Counted from the first letter of the stretch, positions 48,370 through 59,789 are shown. The stretch is DNA of 64,000 bases from Calamus simplicifolius (GCA_900491605.1 UESW01004630.1:528832-592831); one strand, 5' to 3'. Notes: generated by a model not told the origin, from the sequence alone. A program made the numbers and translations.

Positions 48370-48389
48370 TGGCATGCCAGGAAGGGGGG
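48370..48389 (+). promoter_or_regulatory. probable primer binding site of the gypsy element
   Basis: TGGCATGCCAGGAAGGGG lies three bases inside the 5' LTR and starts with TGG, as a site complementary to a tRNA CCA end would. I cannot assign the tRNA. Confidence 0.6.
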
Positions 48390-48456
48390 CATAAGAAAAA
48401 GTAGCGAACGTCCTCCCCGAGCTACATCTTTCGTCCCCCCTCTTCTTCTAGAAGCC

Positions 48457-50082
48457 ATGGTGGTGACCCGAGCTCAGGACGCCTCCATCAGCTGCCCAGT
48501 GGGGCTTCCCCCACCAACTAGACAGCAGGAGGCCAATCCCCCTGCTGCCGACCCTCCGGTTGCTTACTCGCCGCCGGACGCCGCTGTCCAAATAGCGGAG
48601 CGGCTGGCGACTCTTTCCCAGCAAGTCCAGAATCTCACCGACATGATCCACGGCCTCCAGCAACCATAGTCCATGGCCACCCAGCATCAAACCGCTCCCC
48701 TCGTCAGTCAGCAGTCGGCGAGGGGAGGCTCCCCCCAGTGGGAGGCCTATCGGCGAGAGACCGGCCGATGTCAAGCTTCCCCCAGGAAGCCTCGACGCGA
48801 GCCCTCCAAGCGGCCACGGTCCTCTGACCGCGGCCCCAACAAATTTCCTCCCAAGCTGCATTATCACGAGGAACCCAGGCAGAAGCCCCGACTTCCGTCT
48901 CCATCTCCGTTCGCCTCCTCTTCTTCTTCTTCCTCCGAGCCACCTCGGAGGGCCCCGACGATCAACCGCCAGGCAGAGGAACGCCTGGAGGAGTACGACA
49001 GGCGACTAGACGAGCTCGCCAAGAAGATCAACCGTCAGCCGGAGGAAGAGTTCGACACTCGTCCTCCCTACACTCGCCGCATACTGGAGGAACCGGTTCC
49101 CTCCAGGTTCCGCTTCCCCCAGGTGGACCCGTACGATAGTACGACCGACCCCCTCGACCACCTCGAAAGGCTATGATGCAAATCCAGGGTGCCCCAGATG
49201 CCCTCCTCTGCAAGGCCTTCCCCGCAACTCTGCGGAGGGCCGCACGTGCATGGCACTCATGCCTGCCCCCTCACAGCATCGACTCCTTCCGGGAGCTGAA
49301 GAGGGTATTTTTGGCCCACTTTGATGCCTGCCGCCGGATCCCAAGGGTGGCCGACAGCCTCTTCTCTGTCCGCCAGAAGGAAGGAGAGTCACTGTGGGAC
49401 TTCATGTCCCGATTCAAAACGGCCGCCCTCGAGGTCTACCATCTCGACGATGCGGTGGCCTCCCTAGCGCTGAAGCGGGGACTCCTTCCATCCCGCTTCA
49501 CCTTCTCCCTGGATAAGAAGCCCCCAAGCTCTTATTCCGACCTCATCTTTCGGGCCCAGAAGTACATCCGCGCCAACGAGGCTGACTCGTCCAGAAGGAA
49601 ATCCTGGCAGGAGTTCCAATAGGAAGCCAACCCCCACGGAACTAGCTGAGGGACGATCCAGGCAGCCTGAGCCGCCCAGTCGCTTTGACCAACGGCCCCA
49701 GGCACTGGTTCCTAAGGGGCAGTTTACTCCTCTCACGGCTCTGATCTCCCACATCCTGCTAGAGATTGAGGAGGAGCCTTACTTTCAACGCCCACGTCCC
49801 CTAAAGTCAATAAACCCCCACAACAAAGGGCTTTACTGCCGGTATCACCAAGACTGTGGGCATGACACCGAAGATTGCTGCCAGTTGAAGAAGGCCATTG
49901 AAAAGTTTATCCAGCAGGGCCACTTGGGCAAGTTCGTTCGAGGAAACCTCACGGCCCCGGGTGTGTCGGCACCTCCAGCGCCTCAGATTTGCCCCAACAA
50001 TGCCCCAACGGAAGGAAGCAAGCTGGCATCAAAATGGGAAGCTTCACCTCCACATTCGGAACGTGAACGGTACTCTCAGTAG
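48457..50082 (+). pseudogene. Ty3/gypsy gag (Tat-like), interrupted
   Basis: It begins MVVTRAQDASIS at 48457 and meets an in-frame TAG at 48667-48669, continuing open as SMATQHQ. An acidic/proline-rich region follows, then FRFPQVDPYDSTTDPLDHL, the usual lead into the gag core. A frameshift near 49170 moves to the frame of MMQIQGAPDALLCKAFPATL, ARAWHSCLPPHSIDSFREL, FLAHFDACRR, QKEGESLWDFMSRF and ALKRGLLPSRFTF, the Retrotrans_gag core, which ends at the stop TAG at 49620. A third segment has LYCRYHQDCGHDTEDCCQLK and KKAIEKFIQQGHLGKFVRG, the zinc-binding tail (about 49828-49945). Gag would form the particle that packages element RNA. The breaks mean this copy makes at most fragments. No protease or pol follows. 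Confidence 0.88.
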
Positions 50083-50151
50083 CTTGCTGATCCTTTAATA
50101 AAGTATTATTCAGAATATCCTTATCTTATCATGCTCTTGGAATGAGTGTAT

Positions 50152-51870
50152 TTCTTAGACAGAGACCAACTCTGCGTTGGCACCAAAGACCGACTCCGCG
50201 TCGGCACCAAAGACCGGCTCCGCGTCGGCAACAAAGACCGACTCCGCGTCGGCAACAAAGACCGACTCTGCGTCGGCACCAAAGACCAACTTCGCGTTGG
50301 CAACAAAGACCGACTCCGTGTCGGCGCTGAGGACCGGCTCCGCGTCGGCAACAAAGACCGACTCCGCATCGGCACCGAAGACCAACTCCGCGTTGGCAAC
50401 AAAGACCGACTCCGCGTCGACGCCGAAGACCAACTCCGCGTTGGCAACAAAGACCGACTCCGCGTCGGCACCAAAGACCAACTCCGTGTTGGCAACAAAG
50501 ACCGACTCCGCGTCGGCAACAAAGACCAACTCCGCGTTGGCAACAAAGACCGACTCCGCGTCGGCGCCAAAGACCAACTTCGCGTTGGCAACAAAGACCG
50601 ACTCCTCGTCGGCGCCGAAGACCAACTCCGCATTGGCAACAAAGACCGACTCCGCGTCGGCACCAAAGACCAACTCCGCGTTGGCAACAAAGGCCGACTC
50701 CGCATCGGCGCCGAAGACCAACTCCGCGTTGGCAACAAAGATCAACTCCGCGTTGGCACCAAAGACCAACTCCGCGTTGGCAACAAAGACCGACTCTGCG
50801 TCGGCACCAAAGACCAACTCCGCGTTGGCAACAAAGTCCGACTCCGCGTCGGCAACAAAGACCGACTCTACGTCGGCGCCGAGGACCGGCTCCGCGTCGG
50901 CAACAAAGACCGACTCCGCGTCGGCACCGAAGACCAACTCCGCGTTGGCAACAAAGACCGACTCCGCGTCGGCGCCGAAGACCGACTCTGCGTTGGCAAC
51001 AAAGACCGACTCCACGTCGGCACCAAAGACCGACTCCGCGTTGGCAATAAAGACCGACTCCACGTCGGCAATAAAGACCGACTCCGCATGGGCAACAAAG
51101 ACCGACTCCACATCGGCAACAAAGACCAACTCCGCGTTGGCAACAAAGACCAACTCCGCGTCGGCGCCGAAGACCAACTCCGCGTTGGCAACAAAGACCG
51201 ACTCCGCGTCGGCGCCGAAGACCAACTCCGCGTTGGCACCAAAGACCAACTCCGCGTTGGCAACAAAGACCGACTCCGCATCGGCACCAAAGACCAACTC
51301 CGCGTTGGCAACAAAGACCGACTCCGCATCGGTGCCGAAGACCAACTCCGCGTTGGCAACAAAGACCAACTCCGCGTTGGCACCAAAAACCAACTCCGCG
51401 TTGGCAACAAAGACCGACTCCGCGTCGGCACCAAAGACCAACTCCGCGTTGGCAACAAAGACCGACTCCGCATCGGCGCCGAAGACCAACTCTGCGTTGG
51501 CAACAAAGACCGACCCCGCATCGGCACCAAAGACCGACTCTGCGTCGGCACCAAAGACCAACTCCACGTTGGCAACAAAGACCGACTCCGCGTCGGCGCC
51601 GAAGACCAACTCCGCGTTGGCAACAAAGACCGACTCCACGTCGGCACCAAAGACCAACTCCGTGTTGGCAACAAAGACCGACTCCGCGTCGGCAACAAGG
51701 ACCGGCTCCGCGTCGGCAACAAAGACGTGCTCCGCGACGGCAACAAAGACCGACTCCGCATCGGCACCAAAGACCAACTCCGCGTTGGCAACAAGGATCG
51801 GCTCCGCATCGGCAGCAAAGACCGACTCCGCGTCGGCACCCAAGATCGGCTCTGTGTCGGCACCCTCAAG
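50152..51870 (+). repeat. about 70-unit tandem array of 24-bp hairpin units
   Basis: Units of 24 bp read AAAGACCGACTCCGCGTCGG plus a four-base linker (usually CAAC, CACC or CGCC). Two main kinds occur, often alternating: CCGAC-TCCGC-GTCGG and CCAAC-TCCGC-GTTGG. In each kind the two outer five-base blocks are reverse complements, so every unit can form a five-pair stem with a five-base loop. In about 45 units read by eye, only about three break the match at the variable pair. The array lacks stops in at least four of six frames, because the unit is a multiple of three and stop-free in those phases. It sits in the 3' untranslated position of the gypsy element. Confidence 0.93.
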
Positions 51871-51994
51871 CTCAAGACCTACGGATTCCAATCAACAGAG
51901 TTTCCTGGGGGGCAGACAAACCCCCAAGCTGGTTCAAAGGGAGCTCACTGGCATTGCGGCCCACGAGACACCACTCAGCTCCGGCACGGCGGTG

Positions 51995-52146
51995 CCCCCG
52001 AGTCGGTCAAGACCCTAAAGGCCTCGTACCCCACTGAGTCGCCCCTCGCAGCGGTTCTCTCACCCCCGAGTCGGTCAAGACCCTAAAGGCCCCGTACCAC
52101 ACTGAGTTGCCCCTCGCAGCAGTTCTCACACCCCCGAGGCGGTTCA
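51995..52146 (+). repeat. 68-bp tandem repeat next to the 24-bp array
   Basis: Blocks starting CCCCCGAGTCGGTCAAGACC at 51995 and 52063 repeat with 68-bp spacing, and a partial third starts at 52131 (CCCCCGAGGCGGTTCAAAAG). Each includes CACTGAGTCGCCCCTCGCAG. It lies between the array and the right LTR. Confidence 0.85.
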
Positions 52147-52361
52147 AAAGGAACCTGACGCTCTCAGCTCTCAGGTCACCATCTTGGGTTCAAAAGACTT
52201 CCAGACCCCGCGTTGGGAGAGGATTACTAGCCGCCCTTAGCTAGCCAAAGAAGGCACGCAGACGTCCATCCAAGGCAGCGCAAGGTGCCAAGGTAAAAGT
52301 TCTACACTCCTTTCGCTTAGCCGGTGCGGGGCACGCAAGCTCAAGGAGTATGGGGAGCATT

Positions 52362-53719
52362 TGATTGAGCCAGTTGACCCCACGAAAAATAAAATTTAAG
52401 GCCGACATCTCCAAGACCGACACCCGACGGCCCCAAAGGCCGACACCCGACGGCCGGCACCCGACGGCCTCGAAGGCCGACACCCGACGGCCCCAAAGGC
52501 CGACATCTCAAAGGCCGACACCCGATGACCCCGAAGGCCGGCACCCGACGGTCCCAAAGGCCGACATCTCTAAGACCGACACCCGACGGCCACAAAGGCC
52601 GACAGACCCCAGCGCCGGCCGCCAGCGTCGGCCCTCGGTGTCTCCGAGCAAGGCGGCCTCGGCACATTCCTCGCCGGCCCCAGCGTCTCCAGTCCCGCCG
52701 AGTCGGCCAAGGCCGCCCCCGGCCGGCCCGACTCGGCCCTGGCGTCTCCAAGCTAGCCGGTCCCGGCACATTCCTAGCCGGCCCCGGTGTCTCCAAGCAA
52801 GGCGGCCCCGGCGCATTCCTTGCCGGCCCCGGTGTCTCCAAGCAAGGCGGCCCCGGCGCATCCCCCGCCGGCCCCGGCGTCTCCAGTCCCGCCGAGCCGG
52901 CCAAGGCCGCCCCCGGCCGGCCCGACTCGGCCCGGCATCTCCAATCCCACCGAGTCGGCCAAGGCCGTCCCCGACCGGCCCGACTCGGCCCCGGCGTCTC
53001 CAGTCCCGCCGAGTCGCCCAAGGCCGTCCCTGGCCGGCCCGACTCGGCCCCGGCGTCTCCAGTCCCGCCGAGTCGGCCAAGGCCGTCCCCGGTCGGCCCG
53101 ACTCGGCCCCGGCGTCTCCAGTCCCGCCGAGTCAGCCAAAGCCGTCCTTGGCCAGCCCGACTCGGCCCCGGCGTCTCCAGTCCCGCCGAGTCGGCCCCGC
53201 CCCGGCACTGCCTTGCCGGCTAGATGGGCCCCGCCATCTCGGGTCGATCCGGCTCGGCCCTGACAATCAGGATCTCCCAATTTCCGCCACTCAAGAATCT
53301 GCCTCTCTGACGTGCGCCGCCCGACAGCCTCGCTGCTGATGGGACGTAACCCACCAACCAGCCCAGATTTACGCAAGGGCTCTGCAGACGTTTGACTTCA
53401 CGCCACCCCACGTGGTCGTGCCAGTGTCAACCCTATAAAAGGGTAAATCCACTCACCAAACAGGTACGCGCGATAACCCCCAAAATCGCTATCTAAACTC
53501 TCAAAAGGGATTCCTCTTCTCAGAGACCCCTCTTCTCCACCCAAAACAGGGCTCACTCGAGCCCTTCTTCAGCTGTGACCTCAGTCACTAACTTGACCAT
53601 CGGAGGTTCCGCCGAAGCCCCCTCCGGCCCCGGGACTTTCTTGCAGGCAACCCGGCGAGGCGAGAATTCGAGGAGCGCCTCCATTCCCGACGTCCAGGAG
53701 AGGCGATCGGGCGTCATCA
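52362..53719 (+). repeat. 3' LTR of the gag-only gypsy element
   Basis: It starts TGATTGAGCCAGTTGACCCC and ends GGGCGTCATCA, followed by TSD CCACC. It matches the left LTR with substitutions and several repeat-unit gains and losses. TATA box at 53434-53441. Confidence 0.92.
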
Positions 53720-53724
53720 CCACC

Positions 53725-55975
53725 ATCTAAAAACTACAATAACAATAAAATCTTAACCCTAAACTAGTTAGAATTAACTATATGAATCGCAAATTAATTC
53801 ACCTCTTATCTAAAAATTATTAGATCAAATTTAAGTTGGTTATATAGGGTGCCTAGTTCTGCTTAAAAAAGTTTCTGGTGATTGATACGAGAGATCTAGG
53901 TAAGAGTCTTATCTCAAAGCCAGCCAGGATTTCCCACTCTTATTTCTCAAAGCTTTTAGCTAGGTTAATTGGGAGTAGATTGAAGGTTCCAACAATTTCA
54001 AATCCAAAGCTAGTTTTCTCTAGATTTATACGTCGTTGGATAGATTTTAAGTCGAAGATGCCAAGCTGGCTTCGTCAAGATCGATGTGATCTTTTCAGTC
54101 TTTCATCTTATTTATTGAATGTTGGATTGAAACAACACTGCCTAACCAGCTCATAAACATGGAAAAAGATCTGTTCTTCCTTGGATGTAGGGTGATGGAC
54201 ATGCACAACCAACTTCTTACCATAATGATACGTAACTTCATACATATCGATTCCGTCACGTTCAAATAATCGACTAAAACGAAAGAAGTCAAACAAATGG
54301 CCCGCATTTTGGTCAGCTGCAGGACCATCTCTGATCTCTTCCACGGAAAAGGTTACGAAAGAAAAAAATCCACGCTAACGCCATTTAGAATCCACACGAA
54401 AAAAAAAAAATCACGTTAACGCCATTCTTACGATGATCTTCATCTTCTTTATTTGGTCCATACTATCCACAAATAATGGGTTAATAACCAAGATTTCAAA
54501 ACGATATCATCCAAACAAAATTAGTTAAGAAGTTATTATTTGGGCTTCTATATAAGTACCGAGGATCTTCTCAATTTATAATCGATGTAGGGTTAAATAA
54601 TCACAGTATGAAATCTCATATATTTGTTCGGTTCCGTATGAGCTTTAAAGTTCTCGTCAAGTCGGGTATATATCCACGTTCAAATCAACGTCCAAATCCA
54701 ATTAAATATAATCATAAATATGTAGAGCCTATCTGCAGTGTTACTTATTCCATATGAATCATGAATTAAATCTATTTATAATACTTAGCATCATAGGTTC
54801 TTACACAATTCATCCAAGTTGTACACCTAATTATAATCCACACTTATCTAGTTTTTTAAGTACTTATTTACTTGGTCTAAAGAGAAAAATGGTGGCTGCT
54901 CTTATTGCTCACGATACATAAATATTCCCTTGTTAATTAAAGGAAACGAGGAAGGTTATGATTATTATAAATTAGATTTTTATATGTGATATGATCAAGA
55001 AGGAAAGGAAATAAAGTACGTGACACCGAATACTCGAATGACTCACAATCCTTGATTTTCGGTAAGAGAGAGACTTTAATTTTCGGAGAAATCTATGCTC
55101 TGAAAAGTTGATGAAACCTTATGCATGTGCTTGTAATATGCTCTTTACCTCATTTCCCCTGTAAACACATCTCACCTTCATAAACTTTGATGGGGAGTCT
55201 CTTTTTCTTCACTTTTTCTTCTTCTTTTTTAAGAAAAAAGGTACTCGGATGGGGTGGAAACCCGAATATTGGCATAATATAATCGGATAGATGGTTTGCT
55301 TTGTATTTTTTAATTTTATATAATATTCTCTGGGGGATTAATTCTCGACCATAAAATTTTGATTAAAAAAAAAAAGAAAAATCCAACCAGAGAATAGAAA
55401 TGGACAGAGTGGTAATAGGTCGGGGACATGAGTTATTAATTAACAGACAAATCGAGATGTGGAGAAAGGAAGATCCACGAGGGAACGGAAGAGAAAGGAT
55501 TCAGATGATAAAGAATTAGGAACTGGGTACAGTCCAAAAAAAAAAAACAAGGAATTAGGAAATATGGCTATATTTGTTTAATGAATGCCGTCTTACTTTG
55601 TATAATTTATCATCAGAAACCTTATCGCCGTTGCTCGAGAGCCACCATTTTAAAAGAGTAGATTTGAGCTATCCATAAAACATATGAACGGCTTCAAAAA
55701 TATATTAGATAGTGAAACAAAAACCTTATTACAAAACGATGCAATTAACTTGATAAATATTGGTTTCATCACGTCAAACAATAAAGAAAGGAAAATTTAA
55801 CGCAGAAAAAAAATAATTCACACTTTCTATTTGATGATATATAAAAATATATATATATATCTTCTATCCGCGTAATTGAGTCCATACATCTTAAAAACAT
55901 ATCAGATTAAGTAGAACCTTAACATATATGGCTTTCTAGCTAGTTTAATCCTTCACGCTTGAGCTCGTTTATTTA
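53725..55975. other. intergenic, 3' flank of CYP86B copy 2
   Basis: Mostly AT-rich. The only frame worth noting is 54108-54344 on the minus strand. A 92-residue frame at 53878-54156 on plus is not recognised. No element ends beyond the gypsy TSD. Confidence 0.5.
54108..54344 (-). CDS. hypothetical 78-residue ORF, unrecognised
   Basis: The translation MEEIRDGPAADQNAGHLFDF continues FFRFSRLFERDGIDMYEVTY and HYGKKLVVHVHHPTSKEEQI. It looks protein-like: mixed composition, not low complexity. I know no family for it. It might be one exon of a host gene or a transposon piece. It lies 1.6 kb downstream of the end of CYP86B copy 2, on the same strand. Confidence 0.25.
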   Translation of the reverse strand: MEEIRDGPAADQNAGHLFDFFRFSRLFERDGIDMYEVTYHYGKKLVVHVHHPTSKEEQIFFHVYELVRQCCFNPTFNK

Positions 55976-58900
55976 CTACTTGAGAAGCTTGGGTTCATTC
56001 CTTCTGGAGAGGGTCACCTTCAATCCGTGCTTCATGTACATGGTTAGTGCCAACTTGGGGATCACTGGGTGGTTCTCGACCACCTTCACACGGTATCGAT
56101 AGAGGATGGAAGCTGCAACAAACTTCATTTGATAGTATGCGAAGTCCTTGCCTAAGCACAGCCTTGGTCCCCCATTGAAGGCAGTAAATTTGTACGCAGA
56201 CTCGCTCATGAAGCGGCCATCCCTGAGCCACCTCTCTGGCTTGTAGTCCCTGCAGTCCTTTCCCCATATGCTCTCCATTCTCCCCATAGAGTACATGGCA
56301 TATATAACCTTCGTTCCTTTCTTCAGCACAGTACCGTCGGGAAATACCTCATCTTCTACAACCTAAGCCACCAAAAACATTGCAGATGCTTTTATTCAAA
56401 CTAGGCAGCTCCATAAATTACAAGCATAGATAGTTAAATGTTCACATAATAAGGCAATTGTGTAGAAAGTTCAACTCCATGAGATTCAATTAAAATTTTC
56501 ATAAATTATTAAAATTCCATCATTTCAAGGTTATATACTACTGCTTGTTCGAGGACCATGTATGGTCAAAAAAAAAAAAAAAGAAGCTAACTCCATCTAT
56601 AACCAAACTGTATGAAATTGTGTTGTTTGATATAGTGGAAAGTACTCATTTATGTTTTATAATTAAATGAGCACCCTTCAAAAGTTCAATCAAGCATCAC
56701 ATCTGATAGCAGTTTTGTACGTGAGCAAGACACGTGCCACCCAGATGTTAGGACCAAAGTTCAGGTTAATTATGTAGTAGATAGAGCAAATAATCACAAT
56801 AAGGTGCAATTAGCTTATTTTAGTGGTTCAACTACCAAGAAAAGTCATCAGATGGGCCAGCCCTTCATCTTTTGCTTTTATTATGCATGTGCATGATTAA
56901 AAGATAGGCCTGGCTTCCATACCATCATGATTATAATCCTCTTGACTAAAGCTTACACCATTTAAATATAAAAAAAAAAAAAGAACTCTCAACCAGCTTG
57001 AATCTGTTGCTGTTGCTTTTGCTATGGTTCTCTCGTTCATTGGATAACTGTAATCATCGCCAACCAATATTGGAATATTGGAGTAAAAAATATAGCTGAC
57101 TTTTCTTGAGAAAAACCTCCTTTTCTAACACAAGCGACAATTAATAAAGTGAAAAAGATATGTCCACATGGGGCCTCTTAGGCACTGATGTTGCCAGCAT
57201 TGAAGATAAGTTCATCTTATCTTTGATGTTCTAGAAGAGAATTAATGATATTGACGAACATAAGAAACTTATTGAAGACCAAGACTAAGTAGCTTTGGAT
57301 ATCTATCAAAAATTACATCGATGTGCCTTCTGTTATTGATGATTGAGGGTTAAGTCAAAATTGAGAAAATAACACCCAGTTCTAATCGTTAAAGAAAGGC
57401 CACAGGTGTGGGCCTTCTTTAAGGGGAAAAGTACAGGTGGCCTAACCCTGTACGTTTTGTATAGTTAATTGTGATGTTTGTTGGTTGTTTTACACTAATT
57501 TTTGACTTGCCTCAAGATGCATTGATGGATGAGAATATGTGTTTGGAATCATGATCTATCTCAAAGGACAAAATAGGACCTAAGTTAGGAGGACATGAAC
57601 GTATATAACTATATATGCATATCAATTTTTTAGGGGAAATAGTGGAGAGGCTTCCCCACTAGCTTTTGTTAAAGAATCATGCAAGCACTGTTATCAATCA
57701 ATTCTCCATCAGATGAAGTTAGGTTAATTTGCTCCATCAGAAAGAAATGCTACGTACTACTGGCAGTGGCTGCCACACACGTGTATATATGTGCATCGAT
57801 CAAGACTATAACACTTTCTATCAAGCCATGAACCTCAAATGCACATATATTTATATATAGATATATGATGAAATCCATGTCGATGGCTTCCACACTTAAT
57901 TAGCAAAAACTATATATCCTTTTCTATCTCTACATGTACGTAGGAGCTATCCAACGTCCATGGCCATAGCCATACATGTATTGCTGTCGGTATCTCGATC
58001 CATGGACATGGTAATTCCACCTAACTAGCGACACACAACTTAACTGAGGACGAATTGAAACCATCTTATTTCTATGCAGTACAATAATTTCAACTTATTA
58101 AAAAAAAAATGATCAGTATCATGGTTATCCTATCGACACAACGTACTTTCTTTCATGCACAAAACCAATATGCGACTCACAAAATTAATGCATGCATGCA
58201 CATCCATGACTTGCTCTCTACATGGACAAGTACTGCTTTCTATCCACACGCATGCATGCAAGCGTATGCAGGAAGCCATAGATGCACCAAACTAGATATA
58301 ATAATCAAGAGGTAAGTAAATTAAGCATCATCCACACCCAACTTAATATTAATATTCATATAGGAAATATATATGTTGGTATAGCATATTGCAAGTATAT
58401 ATGACAGTATATATATATATATATATATATATGGATGGCACGTACGTACCTCCTTGTGATCCACGGGCACCGACGGGTAGAGCCGTAGGGCCTCCGACAG
58501 AGCCGCCTGTAGATACTCCATCCTCTTCACCTCCTCCGGCCTGAACACCAAGTTGTTCTTCTCTCTTGTTGCTCGCCGTTGGACCCCCTCTCCTCCAGAA
58601 TCTTGCTAAGCTCCCCAAAAATACGGTCCTCCACCTCGGGATAGCGGTTCAACAGCCAGAAGAACCACGCCAAGGCCACCGACGAGGTGTCCCTCCCGGC
58701 CAGTATAAAATTCACGCACACATCCCTCAGAAACTTGTCAGAGAACGCCTTCCCGTTGTCGTCGTTGACCTTGGTGAAGACGGTCAGCAAGTCGGACCTC
58801 GCCGCCTTCTTCTCATCGCCAGACTCCAGCGACAGCTCCTTCTTCCTCGTCCGGATGACCTCGTAGGCGAACTCGTCGACGCGCTCCAACGACCTCTTGA

Positions 58901-59690
58901 GCCTCCTCTCATTCCCCAGGTCGAAAAAGCGCAACGCCTTCCATATAGCGGTCGGCGTGATGAATCGGATGATGGTGGCCTCTGTCGCTTCCTCGAAGGC
59001 CCGGGCGAAGGGGATCTCCGGCAGCCCGGGGCGGAGGCAACCCGGGTCGATGCCGAAGGCGATCATGCACACGTTGTCGAAGGTCAGCCTCAGCAGCACG
59101 TCCTGGAGGTCGATCGGCGTGAGCTCATCATGGGCCGACTCGAGCACCGGGAGGAGTCTCGAGTGGACGAGCTCGTAGAGGGACTGGACTGTCATGGAAC
59201 GGAACTCGGCGGAGTGGAACTCGAGGCTCGCTATCTTCCTCTGGCGGCGCCACACCTCGTCGTCGGCGCTGAAGATGCCATCGCCGAGAAGGTCGCGGAC
59301 GGTGCTGCGGAAGTACTCGCCCTTGGGGAAGTTGGAGAACTTGGTCTTGAGGAGGTGCTCCAGGTTGCGGGGGTCGGCGGTCACGACGCACTGGAGGTTA
59401 GTGAACCAGGGCCCGCGGAAGGTGAACGTACCGCCCCGGCCGTCGAGCACGCCGGTGACCCACTCGTACATGTCATGGCGGAGGCCGAGGGTGAGCGACG
59501 GCAGCATGCCGACGACGGGCCAAACCGCGAGGCCCTGGCGCTTGGACTGTCGCAAGGCGTGTATGGTCACGAAGATGGATAGGGCGACGAGGAGCTCGAG
59601 GACTTGGATCTCCGCCGGCAAGAGCCAGACGAAGCCGAGGTTCGTGGTGGAGCCATCGGAGAGGGTGGTGGTTTGGTTGCCGGAATTCAT
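55976..59690 (-). CDS. CYP86B-like: CYP86B-type cytochrome P450, copy 2 (frameshift late in exon 1)
   Basis: Exons are 59690-58450 and 56362-55976, with a 2087-bp phase-0 intron (donor GTACGT, acceptor TAG) at the same site as copy 1. The start MNSGNQTTTLSDGSTT is followed by an anchor helix (IQVLELLVALSIFVTIHA) and the hinge VWPVVGMLPS. P450 marks are AGRDTSS (I-helix), SEALRLYPSVP (ExxR), YKPERWLRDGRF and the heme loop FNGGPRLCLGKDFAY with its Cys. Length is about 540 residues, normal for CYP86B. These enzymes omega-hydroxylate very-long-chain acids at the ER for suberin and related polyesters. Near 58555-58575 the frame leaves GSNGEQQE into RRTTWCSG, while another frame carries NNLVFRPEEVKRMEYLQAAL, so one base appears lost (or two gained). 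This is a variable loop before the K-helix; a sequencing error is possible. Exons are GC-rich, as in many monocot genes. Confidence 0.92.
56363..58449 (-). other. intron of CYP86B copy 2
   Basis: At 2087 bp it is nearly nine times the length of the intron in copy 1. It is AT-rich with a TA microsatellite (about 58409-58432) close to the donor. I see no coding or clear element ends, so the source of the expansion is unknown. Confidence 0.88.
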
Positions 59691-59789
59691 GGTGTGTTAG
59701 GATGAAGTGATCAGGAGTTGTTAGCTAGGGATCGAAGGACAAGTGCACGTCCTTGGTGTGAGTATTTGGGGGTGGTAGCTCTCTTGTTA

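Larger units (their letters stand above)
46983..53719 (+). mobile_element. gag-only Ty3/gypsy-derived LTR element (TR-GAG type), TSD CCACC
   Basis: The 6737-bp plus-strand element has LTRs of 1384 and 1358 bp with TGAT(G/T) and CATCA ends and TSD CCACC (46978-46982 and 53720-53724). A purine-rich stretch ends just before the right LTR (52343-52360). Inside are a gag region (48457-50082), then at once a 24-bp tandem array (about 50152-51870) and a 68-bp repeat. There is no protease, RT, RNase H or integrase. Gag resembles the Tat-type gypsy gag, and Tat elements are known for repeat-rich 3' untranslated regions. It is GC-rich, unlike everything around it. It probably depends on an autonomous partner elsewhere. 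Confidence 0.92.

Noticed and set aside
50152..51870. Array considered as a CRISPR array
   Set aside because: Units are contiguous 24-mers with no unique spacers, and the context is a plant LTR element.
46983..53719. Gypsy element regarded as centromeric satellite DNA
   Set aside because: The tandem array is bounded by LTRs and a perfect TSD, so it is one inserted element in a gene-flanking region.
58566..59582. 338-residue plus-strand frame
   Set aside because: It is antisense to exon 1 of CYP86B copy 2 and open only because of GC-rich third positions.
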